A stretch of 64,000 nt of DNA from Thermincola carboxydiphila (GTDB lineage Bacteria; Bacillota; Thermincolia; Thermincolales; UBA2595): NCBI GenBank assembly GCA_016841045.1, contig JAENZX010000010.1, positions 1-64,000 on the forward strand, in the 5' to 3' direction. The notes under the pieces are model-generated. The model did not search any database. It had not been told where the DNA came from and saw only the letters and a list, made by a program, of their open reading frames with translations. A program made the position numbers and the translations under genes. Below are positions 18,018 to 28,182 of the stretch, one piece after another; position 1 is the first letter of the stretch; each line of letters begins with the position of its first letter.

Positions 18018-18665
18018 CTATTTATTCTTCACCGTTTCCCAATCAGACAGGAACTTTTCTATGCCCAAATCAGTCAGCGCGTGTTTTGTCATCTGTACAA
18101 TAATCTTATATGGAATCGTCGCGATATGAGCTCCGACCGATGCTGCTTCAGTGACGTGTATCGGATGCCTTATACTTGCTGCAATTATCTGCGTATCAAA
18201 GTCGTGAATTTCAAAAATCTGTACAATTTCCCTAATCAAATCAATCCCGTTCTGACCGATATCGTCAAGCCTTCCAACAAAAGGACTGACATAGGTTGCA
18301 CCTGCTAAAGCGGCAAGAAGCGCCTGATTTGCTGAAAACACCAAAGTAACATTTGTTTTTATCTTTTTTTCCTTCAGTATTTTGGTCGCTGTTAATCCGG
18401 CAGAAGTCATGGGGACCTTGATGACTACATTAGGATGTATTTTTGCCAGCTCCACTGCTTCTGCTACCATTTGATCTGCTTCGAGGCTGATTACTTCCGC
18501 ACTTACCGGCCCATCGACTATATTGCAAATTTCGTTTACAACCTCTTGAAAGTTACGTCCTTCTTTAGCGATAAGTGATGGATTTGTAGTGACTCCACTA
18601 ATTACACCAAGATCATTGGCCTTTTTTATTTCTTCAATGTTTGCAGTATCAATGAAAATCTTCAA
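18018..18665 (-). CDS. fsa: transaldolase / fructose-6-phosphate aldolase family protein
   Basis: 215 residues, the length of the small transaldolase (TalC/MipB/Fsa) group. The Schiff-base lysine is in [11 protein letters not shown], and the N-terminal [14 protein letters not shown] and [13 protein letters not shown] blocks are typical. The group contains both true transaldolases and fructose-6-phosphate aldolases; the pairing with fba and glpX, as for B. subtilis ywjH, favours transaldolase activity in the pentose phosphate pathway. Start is TTG at 18665 with GGAGGTG upstream. Confidence 0.92.
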   Translation of the reverse strand: MKIFIDTANIEEIKKANDLGVISGVTTNPSLIAKEGRNFQEVVNEICNIVDGPVSAEVISLEADQMVAEAVELAKIHPNVVIKVPMTSAGLTATKILKEKKIKTNVTLVFSANQALLAALAGATYVSPFVGRLDDIGQNGIDLIREIVQIFEIHDFDTQIIAASIRHPIHVTEAASVGAHIATIPYKIIVQMTKHALTDLGIEKFLSDWETVKNK

Positions 18666-18782
18666 AAAACAGCACCTCCAGTAATTGTTTGCCTTTAATA
18701 TATATTAACTACATCTACAAATTATATTTTTCCTAGTATGTCACCTCAAACGATTTTCAATCAGCCAAGTACATAGAGAAAA

Positions 18783-18806
18783 GAAAAAAGCGGCATCAGC
18801 CGCTTA
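18783..18806 (-). terminator. rho-independent terminator after fba
   Basis: Stem AGCGGC/GCCGCT, loop TGAT, followed on the minus strand by TTTTTTCTTTTC. Strong. Confidence 0.92.
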
Positions 18807-18814
18807 TAATTATT

Positions 18815-19681
<867 letters not shown>

Positions 19682-19768
19682 TTAGCAATGTAAATTGATA
19701 GGCTGATATCAAACCCATTTTAAATTCGTATTTATGTATTGGTTTATTTAATAATAATTATTCACTAA

Positions 19769-20449
19769 TTATTTTGTCCGCTTGGAATTCTTTTTTCTTG
19801 ACTTCTTACCTTTTTCAAGGTTGTCGAGGGACCTAAACCCACTTTCAACAAGCTCTATTTTTTTAACCCTTCTAATCTTGTTAAGGTCATCTTCGTTTTC
19901 TGCATAAACAGTAGATATAGTTTTACATTCTTTACACTGAAGTTCTATTCTGTCTGGGAAAATATCTATTTCAATCTGCAAACTTCCACATTCACAATAC
20001 AAAAACCCATCTTCCGCTATATCATGAAGACAGTTAAGGACTTCAAACATTATCTCCGGATTATAGAAATAATCATCATAACCAAGCTCTTCTACCAAAG
20101 ACTCAAGATTATGCTCATAATTATCCGATACAGTGCGAACTTTATCCTCCGGACCGAAAAAACCAAGCTCTATATTCGTTTCATTACAGTAAAAGAATGT
20201 AACTTCGTCCGACCACAATTGTTTGGAGCTATAATAAACCAAATGATTAGTTTCGCACAAAACACATGGTATCTGAAACCAGAACTGGCTCCGGTTTTTT
20301 GTACCAATAATAAGTTTGGGGCTGCCACAACTACAAGTAATTTTATAATTGCTTTTGCCCGCAAAAGCGAACCGCGAAACCTTGTGAAAATCCAGCTTAC
20401 TACATGACGGGCATCGCATGGCAACAGCAAAATCGGTAGTAACAATCAT
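19769..20449 (-). CDS. cysteine-rich zinc-ribbon-like protein of unknown function
   Basis: 226 residues with five cysteine pairs: CPSC near residue 13, CSCG near 39, CVLC near 62, CECG near 153 and CKEC near 172, then a very basic C-terminal tail (KKSRKKNSKR). The spacing suggests two zinc ribbons flanking an acidic middle. No enzyme motif is visible. It lies between spo0F and fba, a conserved sporulation/central-metabolism locus. GAGGGGGG precedes the ATG at six bases. The tail and ribbons suggest nucleic-acid or protein binding; this is inference. Confidence 0.7.
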   Translation of the reverse strand: MIVTTDFAVAMRCPSCSKLDFHKVSRFAFAGKSNYKITCSCGSPKLIIGTKNRSQFWFQIPCVLCETNHLVYYSSKQLWSDEVTFFYCNETNIELGFFGPEDKVRTVSDNYEHNLESLVEELGYDDYFYNPEIMFEVLNCLHDIAEDGFLYCECGSLQIEIDIFPDRIELQCKECKTISTVYAENEDDLNKIRRVKKIELVESGFRSLDNLEKGKKSRKKNSKRTK

Positions 20450-20540
20450 TGTTAACCCCCCTCTAGTATTTTACTTCGCCACTGAAAATAAAATTCCTCT
20501 TTTTGGGGATTAACAGCCCGTTTCTCTGCCCTTATAAAAG

Positions 20541-20921
20541 TTAGCTAACTTCCTTGTGGGCAAGTTCAAAAATAGTCCTTTTGACTAGTTCCCTTAGTTC
20601 AATGATGTCGAAAGGTTTAGTAACATACTCTTTTATTCCGAATTTGACCGCTTCTGCAATAATTTCGAGTTCGCCATATGCAGTCATCATAATTACTGCA
20701 ACAGCATCATTAATCTTACGCACTTCATGCAGTGTTTCGATTCCATTCATCCCGGGCATTTTCATGTCCATTAAAATTAAGTCAGGTGGAGCTGCTTTTA
20801 CTTTTTCAATAGCCTCCTGGCCACTTCCAGCCAAATCCACTTCATAGCCTTCCTCATTAAAAGCTTCATACAACAGCCTTCTTATGCCAAGCTGGTCGTC
20901 AACAATCAGCAGTTTTGCCAT
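20541..20921 (-). CDS. spo0F: sporulation response regulator Spo0F-like
   Basis: Stand-alone receiver domain of 126 residues. Acidic pocket VDDQ at residues 7-10, phospho-acceptor aspartate in LILMDMKMPGMNG near residue 53, switch threonine in MMTAYGE and lysine in VTKPFD are all present. No output domain. The position between pyrG and fba and the DDQxGIRRLL signature match Spo0F, which passes phosphate from sensor kinases to Spo0B/Spo0A. The ribosome binding site is AAGGAGG. A CheY-type role cannot be excluded by sequence alone. Confidence 0.92.
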   Translation of the reverse strand: MAKLLIVDDQLGIRRLLYEAFNEEGYEVDLAGSGQEAIEKVKAAPPDLILMDMKMPGMNGIETLHEVRKINDAVAVIMMTAYGELEIIAEAVKFGIKEYVTKPFDIIELRELVKRTIFELAHKEVS

Positions 20922-21060
20922 TGAAATCCTCCTTCCGGGTCATAAGTGAAATTTCAGGTCAAAGAGAATATTACCAACAGAAAATATATAAACTATTCTA
21001 GAAAAACCAAATTTATCCTGCTAATAAGTTAAAAATATTTCCTAAACAGACTTCTGTTGT

Positions 21061-21777
21061 TTATTGTATATTGTTAAACAAGGGAGCTATCAGAGCAAAT
21101 AAACTAATTACGGTAACTATAAGAATGAGCCCCATTCCAATAAGGGGAGCAATGACGGTAGCAATTGCTTTAAGAGTTGAAAACCGGTGGATTTCTCTTA
21201 AGCCTATTACCAATAATACAGCCCACCAGACAAATACTAGTAGTGATCCGGCTATTGTCAAAAAACTTCCTGTAAATGATTTTGGCAGAATGTAACTGAG
21301 TACTGTGAATGGCACCATAAGCACACTTGGGATGGCTGCAAGAGCAAGAACTGTTAATACTCCGACAGCCCTTCCCCTGCCTCCGAGGAGTTCAGCAATA
21401 ACCTGGAAAACGCCAGCCTGGATTAACCAAAATACCGTACTCAATATTGCGCCGATAATCACTATGGCTGGCCCTACCTGAGACACTACTTCTGCCAATT
21501 CGGGAGGAACTTCACCTAAATCTTGTGGCAGTAACATATTAACCAGTGAATTAATTACCAAAACCGAGATAAAGATAACAAATCCGTGAAAAACAGGTGG
21601 TTCATTTGCTATTGATCTAAAGGCCTCTACAGGGTTAAACAAAACTCCGTATATTAACTCAAAAAAACCGCGTCTGTCACTTTTAATCTCATGACCGTTC
21701 TCCTGACTCGTTATGGAACCTACGTCAACCATAGGTTCGTCAGTACTACCATGTTCATCACCCGGATGATCAGTCAT
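21061..21777 (-). CDS. Yip1-family membrane protein
   Basis: 238 residues. The first 45 are acidic and hydrophilic, then GVLFNPVEAFRSIANEPP, the characteristic entry block of Yip1/YIF1-type bacterial proteins, followed by about five membrane segments. The gene starts 12 bp after sppA with GGAGGG upstream, so the two form an operon. Partner or substrate unknown. A link to membrane-protein quality control with SppA is a guess from context. Confidence 0.78.
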   Translation of the reverse strand: MTDHPGDEHGSTDEPMVDVGSITSQENGHEIKSDRRGFFELIYGVLFNPVEAFRSIANEPPVFHGFVIFISVLVINSLVNMLLPQDLGEVPPELAEVVSQVGPAIVIIGAILSTVFWLIQAGVFQVIAELLGGRGRAVGVLTVLALAAIPSVLMVPFTVLSYILPKSFTGSFLTIAGSLLVFVWWAVLLVIGLREIHRFSTLKAIATVIAPLIGMGLILIVTVISLFALIAPLFNNIQ

Positions 21778-21789
21778 TTTGAATCCCTC

Positions 21790-22734
21790 CTATCTCATTT
21801 GACCTGCCTGCTGACTCTTAAGTAATTCTATCAATTGCTGTATATCCTGTGCCTGAAGCCCAGAAGTATTGTTAGAAATTCGTGTTAAAGTGCTGACTCC
21901 GCCTAAAAACTTCTCTAACGGACTAACTGGCCCAAGTTCATAGACCTGGGGCTCTCCTTTGATACCTGCAAGTTTAGCAGTCAAATCAATGGCATCATAA
22001 AAATTGCCAAGTTCGTCAATAAGACCGTTTGATTTTGCCTGTTTTCCGGTAAACACACGTCCATCAGCTAAATCCAAGACCTTATTCCGATCCATCTTAC
22101 GACCTTTTGCTACAACATCAACAAATTGAGAGTAAATGTCGTCAACCATGGATTGTAGAATTGCACGTTCTGCCGGTGTTAACGGTCGGTTAATTGAACC
22201 GATATCTTTATATGGGCCGCTCTTTATTGTCTCTGGAGTAATTCCTATCTTGTCAAAAAGTTCTTGTAGGTTCTGAAGATCCATAATTACACCGATACTG
22301 CCTGTCATGGTAGCGGGATCCGCAACTATGCGGTCACACTTTGCCGCAATCCAATACCCACCTGAGGCTGCTACATCACCCATTGAGGCAACCACTTTTT
22401 TTCCCGAGCGCCGCAATTTATCAACTTCTTCACCAACTTCCTGGGAAGCGGCAGAACTGCCGCCAGGGCTGTTAATGCGAATTAAAACTGCTTTTATACT
22501 TTCATCCTCCCGAGCCCTTTTCAACTGCTCCATTAGAGATTGTCCACTGGCTGTTCCACTAAACAGCCCTGCTTCCTCTCTAGCCCCGGTGATTACACCT
22601 TCCACGTAAATTAAACCTATCCGATCCCCTTGTGCCCTTTTGGATTCTTTGACCGGATTTACCACCAGAGCTGCTGCCAGCGATACCAGAACTACGCCAA
22701 TTAAAACTCCGACTACCAATCTCTTATTCATCAT
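21790..22734 (-). CDS. sppA: signal peptide peptidase SppA
   Basis: Membrane-anchored serine/lysine protease that degrades cleaved signal peptides. About 314 residues with one N-terminal membrane segment. The catalytic serine is in VAASGGYWIAA and the lysine in IKSGPYKDIG; RINSPGGSSAASQEV is the ClpP-fold oxyanion block. ATG codons at 22734 and 22731 follow CGGAGGG; the upstream frame to 22758 precedes the site. Length fits the short Gram-positive form. Confidence 0.94.
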   Translation of the reverse strand: MMNKRLVVGVLIGVVLVSLAAALVVNPVKESKRAQGDRIGLIYVEGVITGAREEAGLFSGTASGQSLMEQLKRAREDESIKAVLIRINSPGGSSAASQEVGEEVDKLRRSGKKVVASMGDVAASGGYWIAAKCDRIVADPATMTGSIGVIMDLQNLQELFDKIGITPETIKSGPYKDIGSINRPLTPAERAILQSMVDDIYSQFVDVVAKGRKMDRNKVLDLADGRVFTGKQAKSNGLIDELGNFYDAIDLTAKLAGIKGEPQVYELGPVSPLEKFLGGVSTLTRISNNTSGLQAQDIQQLIELLKSQQAGQMR

Positions 22735-22790
22735 ATTTCCCTCCGGTTGTGATTTCACGTTAGTTTGCCCTAAACTAACAACTCTTATTG

Positions 22791-22838
22791 AATAAAATAA
22801 AATACCGGGAGTCAGGCAGGATCTGCCTGATTCCCGGT
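22791..22838 (-). terminator. rho-independent terminator after pyrG
   Basis: Long stem ACCGGGA-TCAGGCAG/CTGCCTGA-TCCCGGT with one mismatch, then ATTTTATTTTATT on the minus strand. Confidence 0.9.
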
Positions 22839-22850
22839 AAGCCTTTGCTG

Positions 22851-24470
22851 TTAATCCGAAGCATTCCCCTTTCTAAGCTTCTGTGCCATCCCAACAAAAT
22901 CTCTAAACAGAGGATGAGGGCGGTTGGGACGAGACTTAAATTCTGGGTGAAACTGAGTTCCTACAAACCATGGGTGATTTGTCAACTCAATAATTTCGAC
23001 CAACCTGTCATTGGGGGAAGTACCACTAATTACCATACCTTTTGCCTTTAACTGATCCCGATACTCATTGTTAAATTCAAAACGGTGGCGGTGTCTTTCA
23101 TATATAAGGTCCTCATTATAAGCCTCATAAGCCTTTGTACCTTCAGACAACTTGCAGGGGTATAGACCAAGTCTCATCGTCCCGCCTTTGTCTTCAATAT
23201 CTTTTTGTTCAGGCAGTAAATCAATTACCGGGTAAGGAGTAACAGGGTCAAACTCGGAACTGTTGGCCTTTTCAAGCCCGGTGTATTGCGCAAACTCAAT
23301 TACGGCACACTGCATTCCAAGACAAATTCCAAGGTATGGAACTTCATTTTCCCTGGCATACCTAATTGCTCTAATCTTGCCTTCTATGCCGCGGTCCCCG
23401 AACCCACCAGGAACCAGTATCCCATCCGCACAGGCAAGGCGTTCCCTGACAACATCGTCACCTTTCTCAAGGTCCATGGCATTTACCCACTTGATGTCTA
23501 TTGCTGATTCATGATAAAGTCCGGCATGCCTAAGAGACTCAGCCACACTCATATAAGCATCAGGCAATTCAACATACTTGCCCACTATGGCAATGGTTGT
23601 CCTATCCTTTGGGTTTTTAATCTTATCAACTATTTCAACCCATCCGCTCATATCAGCTTCATGACAGTCCAGGCCAAGCCGTTCAATCACTATATCATCA
23701 AGCCCCTCTTCTTTTAAGGCAAGTGGAACTTCATATATCGAGGAAGCATCTACTAACTGAATAACCGCATCTTTATTTATATCACAAAAAAGAGCCAGTT
23801 TTTCTTCCATATCTTTGGCTAGAGGCATCTCGGAACGACATACAATAACATCAGGCTGTATCCCTATACTGCGCAGTTCCTTTACACTGTGCTGGGTCGG
23901 TTTTGTTTTTAGTTCACCGGCAGCCCTGAGGTATGGAACAAGTGTAACGTGTATATACATTACATTATCACGGCCAATGTCACTTTTCATCTGCCTGATA
24001 GCTTCCAAGAAGGGAAGTGATTCAATATCACCTACCGTACCGCCAATCTCGGTGATGACAACATCAGGATTGCTTTCTTTGGCAACACGGGAAAGTCGTT
24101 GTTTAATCTCATTGGTTACATGTGGTATAACTTGTACCGTCCCCCCGAGAAAATCACCTCTTCTTTCTTTGGAAATAATTGACCAGTAGATTTTTCCGGT
24201 GGTGACATTGCTGTTTTTACTTAGATTTATATCAACGAATCTCTCGTAATGACCCAAATCTAGGTCAGTTTCAGCTCCATCGTCAGTAACAAAAACCTCA
24301 CCATGCTGGTAAGGACTCATTGTCCCTGGGTCTACATTTATGTAGGGATCAAACTTCTGGATAGCCACCTTAAGACCCCTGCTTTTTAAAAGGGTACCTA
24401 ACGATGCTGCGGTAATACCTTTCCCAAGTGATGATACGACTCCACCGGTAACAAAGACAAACTTCGTCAT
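22851..24470 (-). CDS. pyrG: CTP synthase
   Basis: Converts UTP, ATP and glutamine to CTP. 539 residues. The synthetase domain opens with [20 protein letters not shown] and has [11 protein letters not shown]. The C-terminal glutamine amidotransferase domain has the catalytic cysteine in LGICLGMQ and the His/Glu pair in [18 protein letters not shown] precedes the ATG. A good housekeeping promoter lies upstream after the rpoE terminator, so it is transcribed separately from rpoE. Confidence 0.98.
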   Translation of the reverse strand: MTKFVFVTGGVVSSLGKGITAASLGTLLKSRGLKVAIQKFDPYINVDPGTMSPYQHGEVFVTDDGAETDLDLGHYERFVDINLSKNSNVTTGKIYWSIISKERRGDFLGGTVQVIPHVTNEIKQRLSRVAKESNPDVVITEIGGTVGDIESLPFLEAIRQMKSDIGRDNVMYIHVTLVPYLRAAGELKTKPTQHSVKELRSIGIQPDVIVCRSEMPLAKDMEEKLALFCDINKDAVIQLVDASSIYEVPLALKEEGLDDIVIERLGLDCHEADMSGWVEIVDKIKNPKDRTTIAIVGKYVELPDAYMSVAESLRHAGLYHESAIDIKWVNAMDLEKGDDVVRERLACADGILVPGGFGDRGIEGKIRAIRYARENEVPYLGICLGMQCAVIEFAQYTGLEKANSSEFDPVTPYPVIDLLPEQKDIEDKGGTMRLGLYPCKLSEGTKAYEAYNEDLIYERHRHRFEFNNEYRDQLKAKGMVISGTSPNDRLVEIIELTNHPWFVGTQFHPEFKSRPNRPHPLFRDFVGMAQKLRKGNASD

Positions 24471-24520
24471 GATGTTCCTCCTATATTAAAATTCATCATA
24501 ATTTTCATAACATCTACAAC

Positions 24521-24550
24521 ATTCTATCCTCTTGCAAGGCAGCCTGTCAA
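24521..24550 (-). promoter_or_regulatory. sigma-A promoter for pyrG
   Basis: On the minus strand a perfect TTGACA (24550-24545), an 18-bp spacer and TAGAAT (24526-24521). Transcription would start near 24513. The GGGC start sequence used for CTP-sensing reiterative transcription in B. subtilis pyrG is not seen here. Confidence 0.75.
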
Positions 24551-24632
24551 GTAGAAGAAAATTGACTTTATTAACTAAATTAACCGTAAAGAATAAACAG
24601 CTCCGACAAGTTTCCTTATGTTCACCAGTCTA

Positions 24633-24662
24633 CAAAAAATTGCGTGGAATACCCACGCAATT
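24633..24662 (-). terminator. rho-independent terminator after rpoE
   Basis: Stem AATTGCGTGG/CCACGCAATT, then TTTTTTG on the minus strand. It overlaps the rpoE stop codon. Confidence 0.92.
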
Positions 24663-24955
24663 TAATTATCCCATTCATCTTCAGAGTCGTTAAGTTCAAT
24701 GCGGCGGCCTGGCATCCATTCCCGTAAACCCCATACGCCCTGACCCACATGAATAAACCTGCTATCCAAATTGAGTTCTGTGTGTATCCCAGCCATTATA
24801 TGAGCCTTATTTTTACCCCCTAGAGTTTTAATAGCTATTACCTCTTCGAACAGTTCACTAAAATATAGCGGGGCGCCTTTAGCTTTCAATATCGCGTGGG
24901 CCAAATCGGCCTCTGACATGTAAGGATTATATTGTTCCAGTGCAGCAGCAGTCAT
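24662..24955 (-). CDS. rpoE: RNA polymerase delta subunit-like HARE-HTH protein (short)
   Basis: 97 residues forming the HARE-HTH winged-helix domain of delta (LAHAILKAKGAPLYFSELFEE, GQGVWGLREWMPGR). The long acidic C-terminal tail of B. subtilis delta (173 residues in all) is almost absent; only a short acidic end remains. The location in front of pyrG is the conserved rpoE place. It may bind RNA polymerase without the RNA-mimic activity of the tail. Start ATG at 24955 after AAGGGTGA. Confidence 0.82.
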   Translation of the reverse strand: MTAAALEQYNPYMSEADLAHAILKAKGAPLYFSELFEEVIAIKTLGGKNKAHIMAGIHTELNLDSRFIHVGQGVWGLREWMPGRRIELNDSEDEWDN

Positions 24956-25050
24956 ATGATCACCCTTCCCACTTGTTATCTCTGCCCTTTATAAAAACAT
25001 TCGACTCTGTGGGATAATTTTCCTTCAAACAAAGTAAATTTTTGTCGAAA

Positions 25051-25085
25051 TTAAAAACCTGCCTCAAAATTTGGGGCAGGTTTAA
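25051..25085 (-). terminator. rho-independent terminator after the cyclophilin gene
   Basis: Stem AAACCTGCC/GGCAGGTTT with a short A/T loop, then TTTTTAATTT on the minus strand, about 70 bp after the stop codon. Confidence 0.88.
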
Positions 25086-25153
25086 GTTTAGCCTATCTAT
25101 GAACAACAGTAGTCAGTGACTTCATACATCCTAAGTTTAAATTTTTGAATATG

Positions 25154-25579
25154 TTATTCTTCAACTACCTTTACTTTGTTCATTACATCTCCTGGACCAA
25201 GTTTATCTACTACGTCCATACCATTAACTACCGTACCGAATACAGTATGCATGCCATCCAGGTGAGGTTGTGGTTCCAAAACTATAAAGAACTGGCTCCC
25301 ACCGGTGTTAGGCCCTCTGTGAGCCATTGAAAGAGCCCCTCTCGAATGCTTGTTGGAGTTAATCTCACAAGCAATAGTGTATCCAGGCCCACCTGTCCCG
25401 TTTCCCACAGGACATCCACCCTGAGCAACGAAACCAGGGATAACACGGTGAAAGGTGATCCCATCGTAAAAACCGCTATTGGCAAGCTTTTCAAAGTTGG
25501 CTACGGTGTTTGGAGCATCCTTTTCAAAAAATTCAATTTCAATCTTGCCCTTTTCTGTCTCAATAATCCCTTTTTTCAT
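25154..25579 (-). CDS. ppiB: peptidyl-prolyl cis-trans isomerase, cyclophilin type
   Basis: Cytoplasmic cyclophilin of 141 residues that speeds proline isomerisation in protein folding. Active-site blocks [15 protein letters not shown], with the catalytic arginine, [21 protein letters not shown] and [11 protein letters not shown] are intact. No signal peptide. GAGGAGG precedes the ATG. Placed between argS and rpoE, a departure from the B. subtilis order. Confidence 0.97.
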   Translation of the reverse strand: MKKGIIETEKGKIEIEFFEKDAPNTVANFEKLANSGFYDGITFHRVIPGFVAQGGCPVGNGTGGPGYTIACEINSNKHSRGALSMAHRGPNTGGSQFFIVLEPQPHLDGMHTVFGTVVNGMDVVDKLGPGDVMNKVKVVEE

Positions 25580-25645
25580 AGTTACCTCCTCAAGTTTTTA
25601 TAGTTATAGCATTCCCGATAATGCCGCTGTATAGCAGGTCATTGC

Positions 25646-27331
25646 TTACATGGACTCGGGAACTGACAGCCCCAGAAGGATCAGTGCCCGGCGAACAACC
25701 ACCTGTGTACATTTTAGCAGCACAAGACGCGCTTTTTGCAGTTCGACCTCGTCAACCATTACCCGGTGGCTGTTATAAAAGCTATGGAATAACCCCGCCA
25801 ATTCATGGGCATAGCGAGCTATACGGTGGGGTTCAAGGCTTAAGGCAGCCTCTGATACTTCAGTCGGGAAATCTACCAGCTTACGTATAAGATCAAGTTC
25901 GGCCTCTTCATGCAGTAAGCTGAAATTGCATTCTTCCACAGCTGGAACTGTCCCGCCTTTTTCCTGTAATTGACGGAAAATACTGCAAATCCGTGCATGG
26001 GCATACTGTATGTAGTAAACTGGGTTATCTGTTGACTCAGATTTGGCCAAATCCATGTCAAAGTCCAAGTGGCTGTCCGCGCTTCTCATTACGAAGAAAT
26101 ATCGGGCAGCGTCCCTGCCGACCTCTGCAACTAAATCCTGCAGCGAGATAAACTCACCGGACCGTTTTGACATACGGACTATTTCCCCGCCTTTAAAGAG
26201 CCTGACTAGCTGCATAATAACAATGTCCAGGTTGTCGGCATTATATCCAAGGGCGTTCATTGCACCCTTAAGCCTTCTTACATGACCATGGTGGTCAGCA
26301 CCCCATATATTGATTACCCAGTTAAAACCCCTGTCGAATTTATTCTTATGATACGCTATATCCGCCGCGAAATATGTAGGGGTCCCGTTACTTCTTATAA
26401 GAACCTCGTCTTTCTCATCCCCAAATTCTGTAGTTTTGAGCCAGACTGCTCCCTCTTTTTCATAAAGATATCCTTTTTCCCGAAGTTCCTTCAAAACCCC
26501 GCCAATAGCCCCTGAATCGTGCAATGTTTGTTCACTAAACCAAACATCGTAATTTACTCCAAACTCACCAAGGACTGTCTTTATAGCATCCAGCTTCTCC
26601 GTAAGAGCATATTTGATTAGGGCTTCTTTCCTCTGGGCTGAATCCATTTCAAGGAACTTGTCCCCTTCTTTTGCAATGAAGCCTTTTACTGTGTCAATGA
26701 TATCCTGTCCGTGATATCCTTCTTCAGGAAAGGGAACGTCTTGTCCAAGCTGCTGAAAGTATCTCGCTTCCAGGGACTTCCCAAAGTTTTCAATTTGATT
26801 TCCGGCATCGTTAATATAAAACTCCCTTTTTGCATCAAAACCCGCCGCTGAAAGAAGGCTGGCCATAGTGTCACCAAGAGCAGCTCCCCGGGCATTACCC
26901 ATATGCAGCAACCCGGTAGGATTTGCACTGACAAACTCAACCTGCACCTTTTTCCCTTCACCGACATTGCTGTTCCCGTAATTATCTTCCTGCTCCATGA
27001 TTTGTGGAAAGACTTCGTAGACCCATTTGTTATCAAAATAAAAGTTGATAAAGCCGGGTCCGGCAATTTCTGTTTTAGCTACCCATGTCCCTTCAGTAGC
27101 CAAATAACCATTTATTATGTCCGCTATCTGCCTCGGCGCCATTTTAGCCTGCCGGGAAAGAAGCATTGCAATATTTGTGGCAAAATCACCGTGTTCTTTT
27201 TCCCTTGGCACCTCAAGCACAAATTCCGGAATTGTTTCGAAGTTTAGCTTTCCCTCTTCCCTTGCCTGTAAAACAGCGCCATTTATAGCCTGAACAATTC
27301 CGCTTTTTACCCGCTCCAAAACTGACTGCAT
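25646..27331 (-). CDS. argS: arginyl-tRNA synthetase
   Basis: Class I synthetase, 561 residues. N-terminal tRNA-binding domain, the HIGH-type motif as LLHMGNARG near residue 120, the KMSKS-type loop as VRMSKRSGEF, and the C-terminal anticodon-binding helices (PHRIARYAHELAGLFHSFY). The ATG at 27331 is six bases after GGGAGG and begins just after the ywiB stop codon; the longer frame to 27370 is not needed. Translation is probably coupled to ywiB, as in B. subtilis. Confidence 0.97.
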   Translation of the reverse strand: MQSVLERVKSGIVQAINGAVLQAREEGKLNFETIPEFVLEVPREKEHGDFATNIAMLLSRQAKMAPRQIADIINGYLATEGTWVAKTEIAGPGFINFYFDNKWVYEVFPQIMEQEDNYGNSNVGEGKKVQVEFVSANPTGLLHMGNARGAALGDTMASLLSAAGFDAKREFYINDAGNQIENFGKSLEARYFQQLGQDVPFPEEGYHGQDIIDTVKGFIAKEGDKFLEMDSAQRKEALIKYALTEKLDAIKTVLGEFGVNYDVWFSEQTLHDSGAIGGVLKELREKGYLYEKEGAVWLKTTEFGDEKDEVLIRSNGTPTYFAADIAYHKNKFDRGFNWVINIWGADHHGHVRRLKGAMNALGYNADNLDIVIMQLVRLFKGGEIVRMSKRSGEFISLQDLVAEVGRDAARYFFVMRSADSHLDFDMDLAKSESTDNPVYYIQYAHARICSIFRQLQEKGGTVPAVEECNFSLLHEEAELDLIRKLVDFPTEVSEAALSLEPHRIARYAHELAGLFHSFYNSHRVMVDEVELQKARLVLLKCTQVVVRRALILLGLSVPESM

Positions 27332-27332
27332 A

Positions 27333-27755
27333 TTAAGCCTCCCTGACGGTAAGCGCCAATCGATTATCACTTACCTTTTGATTATCTACTTCCAAGACAT
27401 ATTCAAGGTTAATACTGCCTCCCGAATCTGTCAAGTTAACGTCAACCATACTAGCCGTAACATTCATATACAATGTTCCAAAAGGAGTCCTGTAATATAC
27501 CGAATGCCTTAGTCCAGTCTCAAATACTTGTTTGTGCTGGGATGTTCCCATTCTGTTCAGGGTTACACGGCCGGGCTCGGCTTTGATAGATGTGGCTGTT
27601 CCTGCCATTCCTGTAATCTCAGACTCACTATACATGATAAAGTAGACTCCGTTTTTGATGTAATATGTTCCAGTAGTGATAAATTCCTGGCTGTCAACAT
27701 CATCGTATTCATTTAGCTGAGTTCCTTTTACTGTAATAATCACTTGTTTTCCCAT
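27333..27755 (-). CDS. ywiB: DUF1934 beta-barrel protein (YwiB-like)
   Basis: 140-residue calycin-like beta-barrel protein of the DUF1934 family. The pattern GTYYIKNGVYFIMYSESE, then RMGTSQHKQVFETG and GTLYMNVTASM matches. Biochemical role unknown. Its stop codon nearly touches the argS start, giving the conserved ywiB-argS pair. Weak AAAGG ribosome binding site. Confidence 0.88.
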   Translation of the reverse strand: MGKQVIITVKGTQLNEYDDVDSQEFITTGTYYIKNGVYFIMYSESEITGMAGTATSIKAEPGRVTLNRMGTSQHKQVFETGLRHSVYYRTPFGTLYMNVTASMVDVNLTDSGGSINLEYVLEVDNQKVSDNRLALTVREA

Positions 27756-28182
27756 GAGCTTTCAGCCTTTCTGACATCTATTAAGATATTATACCAGAAA
27801 ACAGCCCCCGCTACACCAATAATTTTCCAGTGGAGGACCGCAAACCGCCATTGACCGTCACCACACGACTAATTAATAATCTATACCGTTAACCCGTAAA
27901 AAACACCCATTGGTTAAACATTCAGTTTTAACTGCTTTGCAGTCTTGGACAGAAAGTAGTCTGTTATTAACCATTAATGCCTTAAATATAGCTTTTAAAA
28001 ACAAATGAACTGCGGCAGCCATTAAAACCCTGTAAAATGTAATCAACAGAGAAAACAGTATTCGACACGCACGATAATGGCTTTTTGTGTTGGGAGGGAT
28101 TCGTATTGCTCAGTTAAAAATTAGGTCCATCGTTTGATAAACGATTCTTCAAAGTCCTTTAAATTTAATGGAGGTGTATGCA
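27756..28182 (+). promoter_or_regulatory. divergent promoter region with a 17-bp inverted repeat before the OFA transporter
   Basis: No gene in about 430 bp. At 28129-28145 there is a perfect inverted repeat ATCGTTT-GAT-AAACGAT, 38 bp before the transporter ATG, well placed for a GntR/TetR-type operator or a +1-region regulator. No -35/-10 pair is convincing. The left part must hold the ywiB-argS promoter on the minus strand. Confidence 0.5.

Noticed and set aside
24471-24560. CTP-sensing reiterative transcription control of pyrG
   Set aside because: The initiating GGGC sequence and antiterminator layout needed for that mechanism are not seen downstream of the promoter.
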